This document shows, in pieces, positions 60,827 to 64,000 of a DNA stretch of 64,000 nt. The stretch's first letter is position 1; every line of letters begins with the position of its first letter. The notes under the pieces are model-generated. The model did no database searches. It was not told the DNA's origin and saw only the letters and a list, made by a program, of their open reading frames with translations. The stretch covers positions 1 through 64,000 of the forward strand of contig SUUM01000005.1 in the NCBI GenBank assembly GCA_015062525.1. Direction: 5' to 3'. Source of the DNA: Alphaproteobacteria bacterium (GTDB taxonomy: Bacteria > Pseudomonadota > Alphaproteobacteria > Rs-D84). A program made the position numbers and the translations under genes.

Positions 60827-61927
60827 ATGAAAAAGATAAATGTTTCAGCCGTGTTTGCTGGTATTCTGTTGGGGACGCCATTGGCGCTGTATGCCGCGTA
60901 TCCTGCGTATCCAACATATCAGACAGCCGGCACAAATGGCCAGATGATGTATCTGCCATCTGTGAACAGTCGTGTTGTTTCAACGAATAGTTATGCGTCG
61001 ACGGGCTATAATCCTGTGGTTGCGGCCCAGCCATCGCGCATAACGGGTGCGTTGCCACGTGTTGGTTCATCACAAACGACGGCCGGACGTCAATATTACC
61101 AGCCTGCGGACTATGACCGTCTGGCGGACAGCGGTTTGTATGTTGGATTGTCTGTTGGTTATACGGCTTCATTAATGGGGACGGTAAAATCTGACTATAT
61201 CGGCGAAGAAGATGCATATACGGTGCCCGGTGCTTTCCAGGCGGCGGACTTTGATTCGGACAGTGTGATTCCATTACAGATTTCTGTTGGTGCGGCATTA
61301 AATAACGATGTACGTGTTGACTTTTCATATTTGCGTTATTCTAACATCAGTTATCCCAACGTTGTTCAAACTGACGATGGTACCGGCGGTTATATCGAGG
61401 CCCAGGTTGATGGTGGTGCAATTACATCCAATGTGACCATGCTGAATCTCTATTATAATATTGATTCTTATACTGGCTATTTGGCGGGTGGTTCGTTGCG
61501 CCCATACATTGGTGCGGGGGTTGGTATTGCGTTGAATACAATTGCGGACTATGTTGTGTATGATAATACGTTTTATGCAATTGTGGATGACCCAGCGTAT
61601 GCCGGTCCGGGCCAATTAACTGGAATTTCAGATATTTATGCATACCACAATGGTGGTACGAACGAACAACTTGCCTTTATGTTAGAGGGGGGGCTTACCA
61701 CAGAATTAGAAGGTGGCATAAAAATGGACTTCTTTGTCCGTTATGCAAATCTGGGCAAAGTAAAAACATCGGGCAGCATTGTGTTAAGCCAAATTGAATG
61801 GCTGGGCGACGGCGCCGGGGGCGAGTATGAAGCCCCATACGACAGTGTATATCATTATACAAACTGGTATGAAAGTGGTCGTTTAGGCATGGTTGACCTG
61901 GGGGTCCGTCTAAGATTACAGTTTTAG
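60827..61927 (+). CDS. Outer-membrane beta-barrel protein, surface-antigen-like
   Basis: 366 residues. Signal peptide 'MKKINVSAVFAGILLGTPLALYA' (quoted in part), a Tyr/Thr/Ser-rich N-terminal ~90 residues, then an eight-strand-type barrel: 'DSGLYVGLSVGYTASLMGT', 'LQISVGAALNNDVRVDFSYL', 'GGSLRPYIGAGVGIALN', 'MVDLGVRLRLQF' with terminal Phe. The pattern is that of OmpA/Omp25/P44-like surface antigens of host-associated alphaproteobacteria. Exact family not determined. Confidence 0.8.
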   Translation: MKKINVSAVFAGILLGTPLALYAAYPAYPTYQTAGTNGQMMYLPSVNSRVVSTNSYASTGYNPVVAAQPSRITGALPRVGSSQTTAGRQYYQPADYDRLADSGLYVGLSVGYTASLMGTVKSDYIGEEDAYTVPGAFQAADFDSDSVIPLQISVGAALNNDVRVDFSYLRYSNISYPNVVQTDDGTGGYIEAQVDGGAITSNVTMLNLYYNIDSYTGYLAGGSLRPYIGAGVGIALNTIADYVVYDNTFYAIVDDPAYAGPGQLTGISDIYAYHNGGTNEQLAFMLEGGLTTELEGGIKMDFFVRYANLGKVKTSGSIVLSQIEWLGDGAGGEYEAPYDSVYHYTNWYESGRLGMVDLGVRLRLQF

Positions 61928-61954
61928 TTCCTTGGTTTAGGACAGGGGGGGATT

Positions 61955-63595
61955 ATGCGCACAAATTCATTTTTGTTTTATTCATTTTTGGCTGCGCTTA
62001 TGCCTTATACGGCATCGGCCGGTATTCGCGTGGGCAATCTCTCGCGTAATAATGCGGCGGCATACCAACAGTTAAATGAACTGCGCTATGGGGCCCAGAC
62101 CGCCACAACGGCGAATCCAATCCCGGTTGCAAATACTGTTCAGGCCGTTGATGTAACCACGTCCAACACACCGATGAATATGGAAAAATGTTCAATGATT
62201 TACCCGGACGGTGAATTTGCCTTGGCGCGTCCAACCTTGGGGCGTGGTATGGGGGGCGCAACCACATGCACGGCGGTTGTTGAAATGCGTGCAATTGGTG
62301 CGGGGCCAAATGGTTCGGATGCGATTTTGGCGCGTGCAAATCTGGCGGCGGGTGATGCGGTCGAATGCAATATTTCCATGTTCCCAAATGCAACATATCT
62401 GCCTGCGGCGGGTGAAATTGAATTTCCCGCGGATGCAGAACCAACCATTGACGATGTTATCAAGATTATGAACGCCGAACAGAAACAAAATGCCGGTCTG
62501 AAAATTGCAGCCGGTGCCATAATTGGTGGTCTGGGGGGCAATATGGCGGGGCGTCCCGAACCGGGCAGTGATGGCATTCTGGGCGGTGGTAAGGCTAAAA
62601 CCAACAGTACAATTATCGGCGCATTGGGTGGCGCGGCATTGATGGCGGGTAACGCCTATACGGGCAAGGTTGCGGGCGACACAATTTTATCCACCGGTGT
62701 TAATGCGGCGGCGGGTGCGGTTGTGGGAAATATTGTTGCGACGGGTGATTCGGTCCTGCGGATTGAGGGATGTACCGTTGATAACAAAGAAACCAAGTGC
62801 CTGTGGGGCTATGTAGAAGAACACGGTAATTTGGACGGCACTCCCTATATTTCTGCCAAGAACCCAAGTGATTTCAAGGTATGTAAAACAAACGACAAAG
62901 AAGAATGTGAATACAAAGAATTAAACATTACAAATGCCACAATCGCTGGGTGTGATATGGACAAACAAAAGAATCGTTCAACCGGCGAAAAAATGGACAT
63001 TGAAACGCTATTTGCCCAGCCTGATGGTTTAAGTTGTGCCAATAAAAAATTCTGCTATCGTGACGGCAAAATGGTTGCGGGCTGGTCCGGATGTGATGAT
63101 ACCTGGGTGCAATTGGATGAAAAAACGGTTAATGTTGTTAACAGTCGCACCCCCGCCATGGTTGTGGACATAGAAGACAATGCCATGGGATGGAAAAAAT
63201 CTGATTGGTCCAAATTTAAAACACAATACGCATCGCGCGAGGTTGTCGGACGCACCGGACGTGGTGTTGCATCCAATCTGGGTAATGGGACAAAAAAGCG
63301 ATTCCTGGGCGATGTCGATATGAATTTCTCGCCCGTGTACCAGGAAGCCGAAGATGGTGCAATGATTGATCTGTCGAACAAAGCGCGCATGAAAGGTACC
63401 CTGACTGGTGCCGGTGTTGGTGCGGGTATGGGCGCGTTTGCTGGGTACCAAGGCGCCCAAAAGGATGTCGAGGATCGCTGGGTCTCCGCCGTACGCGAAT
63501 ATAAAGATTCCCTGCAAAAAATATACTGCGTAACTGGTAATCGATTCTTGTCGTACTATAACGACACAATAATAATTCCCGATATAGGTGAATAA
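61955..63595 (+). CDS. Secreted Cys-containing protein with glycine-zipper segments
   Basis: 546 residues. Signal peptide ending 'ALMPYTASA', then 'NNAAAYQQLNELRYG'. Two glycine-zipper regions able to insert in membranes: ~185-260 ('AAGAIIGGLGGNMAG', 'IIGALGGAALMAGNAYTGKV', 'NAAAGAVVGNIVAT') and ~485-505 ('GAGVGAGMGAFAGYQGAQ'). Between them is a Cys-rich part with paired Cys ('CTVDNKETKC', 'CKTNDKEEC'). No known family. 27 bp after the barrel gene, so probably an operon. An outer-membrane or pore-associated role is a reasonable guess. Confidence 0.7.
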   Translation: MRTNSFLFYSFLAALMPYTASAGIRVGNLSRNNAAAYQQLNELRYGAQTATTANPIPVANTVQAVDVTTSNTPMNMEKCSMIYPDGEFALARPTLGRGMGGATTCTAVVEMRAIGAGPNGSDAILARANLAAGDAVECNISMFPNATYLPAAGEIEFPADAEPTIDDVIKIMNAEQKQNAGLKIAAGAIIGGLGGNMAGRPEPGSDGILGGGKAKTNSTIIGALGGAALMAGNAYTGKVAGDTILSTGVNAAAGAVVGNIVATGDSVLRIEGCTVDNKETKCLWGYVEEHGNLDGTPYISAKNPSDFKVCKTNDKEECEYKELNITNATIAGCDMDKQKNRSTGEKMDIETLFAQPDGLSCANKKFCYRDGKMVAGWSGCDDTWVQLDEKTVNVVNSRTPAMVVDIEDNAMGWKKSDWSKFKTQYASREVVGRTGRGVASNLGNGTKKRFLGDVDMNFSPVYQEAEDGAMIDLSNKARMKGTLTGAGVGAGMGAFAGYQGAQKDVEDRWVSAVREYKDSLQKIYCVTGNRFLSYYNDTIIIPDIGE

Positions 63596-63598
63596 AAA

Positions 63599-63622
63599 TT
63601 AATCCCGCCATTTGCGGGATTT

Positions 63623-63623
<1 letters not shown>
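63599..63623. terminator. Bidirectional terminator between the glycine-zipper gene and ligA
   Basis: AATCCCGCCATTTGCGGGATTTTT between convergent stops. Confidence 0.75.

Positions 63624-64000
<377 letters not shown>

Overview
The window is chromosomal DNA of an alphaproteobacterium with moderate GC. The lineage call rests on a DUF1013/TrcR-type regulator beside rpoD, an S24-type N-terminal HTH of alphaproteobacterial style, and overall gene content. Tandem VirB8-like type IV secretion genes, an L-lactate dehydrogenase, many secreted or outer-membrane proteins of no known family, and abundant small repeats suggest a host-associated, possibly gut, organism with a modest genome. That placement is inference; no database was searched.

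Layout. 0.1-9.2 kb is an accessory island: a restriction-modification operon with an adenine methyltransferase split over two ORFs and a GIY-YIG/helicase protein, a separate Mod-like methyltransferase, an AlpA-like excisionase and an HUH replication initiator. 9.4-10.7 kb holds repeats ending in tRNA-like CCA ends and a phage-type lysozyme cassette. 11-23.5 kb is housekeeping: gap, miaA, lemA, a PIF1-like helicase, rimI, tsaB, a Lon lacking its protease domain, rpsD, rpoD, trcR, cysS. 23.7-27 kb has modular palindromic elements, two glycine-rich paralogues and tRNA-Ser(GCU). 27-40 kb carries ferredoxin, a Bax-inhibitor-like protein, lgt, a tandem array of tRNA-Ser 5' halves ending in the intact tRNA-Ser(UGA), recG, an M48 peptidase, HU, prfB with its programmed frameshift, rnpB, ldh and a spermidine-synthase-like membrane protein. 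40-49.6 kb holds lineage-specific paralogues, a porin-like protein, tgt, queA, era and dcd. 49.8-52.4 kb is a second accessory patch: a lipoprotein, a phage-head-domain/lysozyme fusion, tRNA-His, tRNA-Ala and a tRNA-Ala fragment. 52.4-57.8 kb is the conserved envelope cluster frr-uppS-cdsA-rseP-bamA. 57.8-63.6 kb has a VirB7-like small lipoprotein, two VirB8-like proteins, yraN and surface proteins. The window ends inside ligA.

How it fits together. tgt and queA are two steps of queuosine synthesis. miaA and tsaB also modify tRNA, and rimI is in the same neighbourhood. lgt, rseP and bamA build the envelope into which the predicted lipoproteins and barrels go. Several genes (miaA, recG, prfB) have a good -10 box only 6-8 nt before the start codon, pointing to leaderless mRNAs.

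The most notable signals are: (i) two unrelated lysozyme genes 42 kb apart that share an almost identical promoter followed by two tandem intrinsic terminators, both loci lying next to tRNA or tRNA-like sequence; (ii) the 158-bp array built on the tRNA-Ser(UGA) 5' half, broken in the anticodon loop; (iii) a family of intergenic elements with the same 16-bp ends but different cores; (iv) a Lon ATPase with no protease domain; (v) a housekeeping sigma factor with an altered -10 melting motif.
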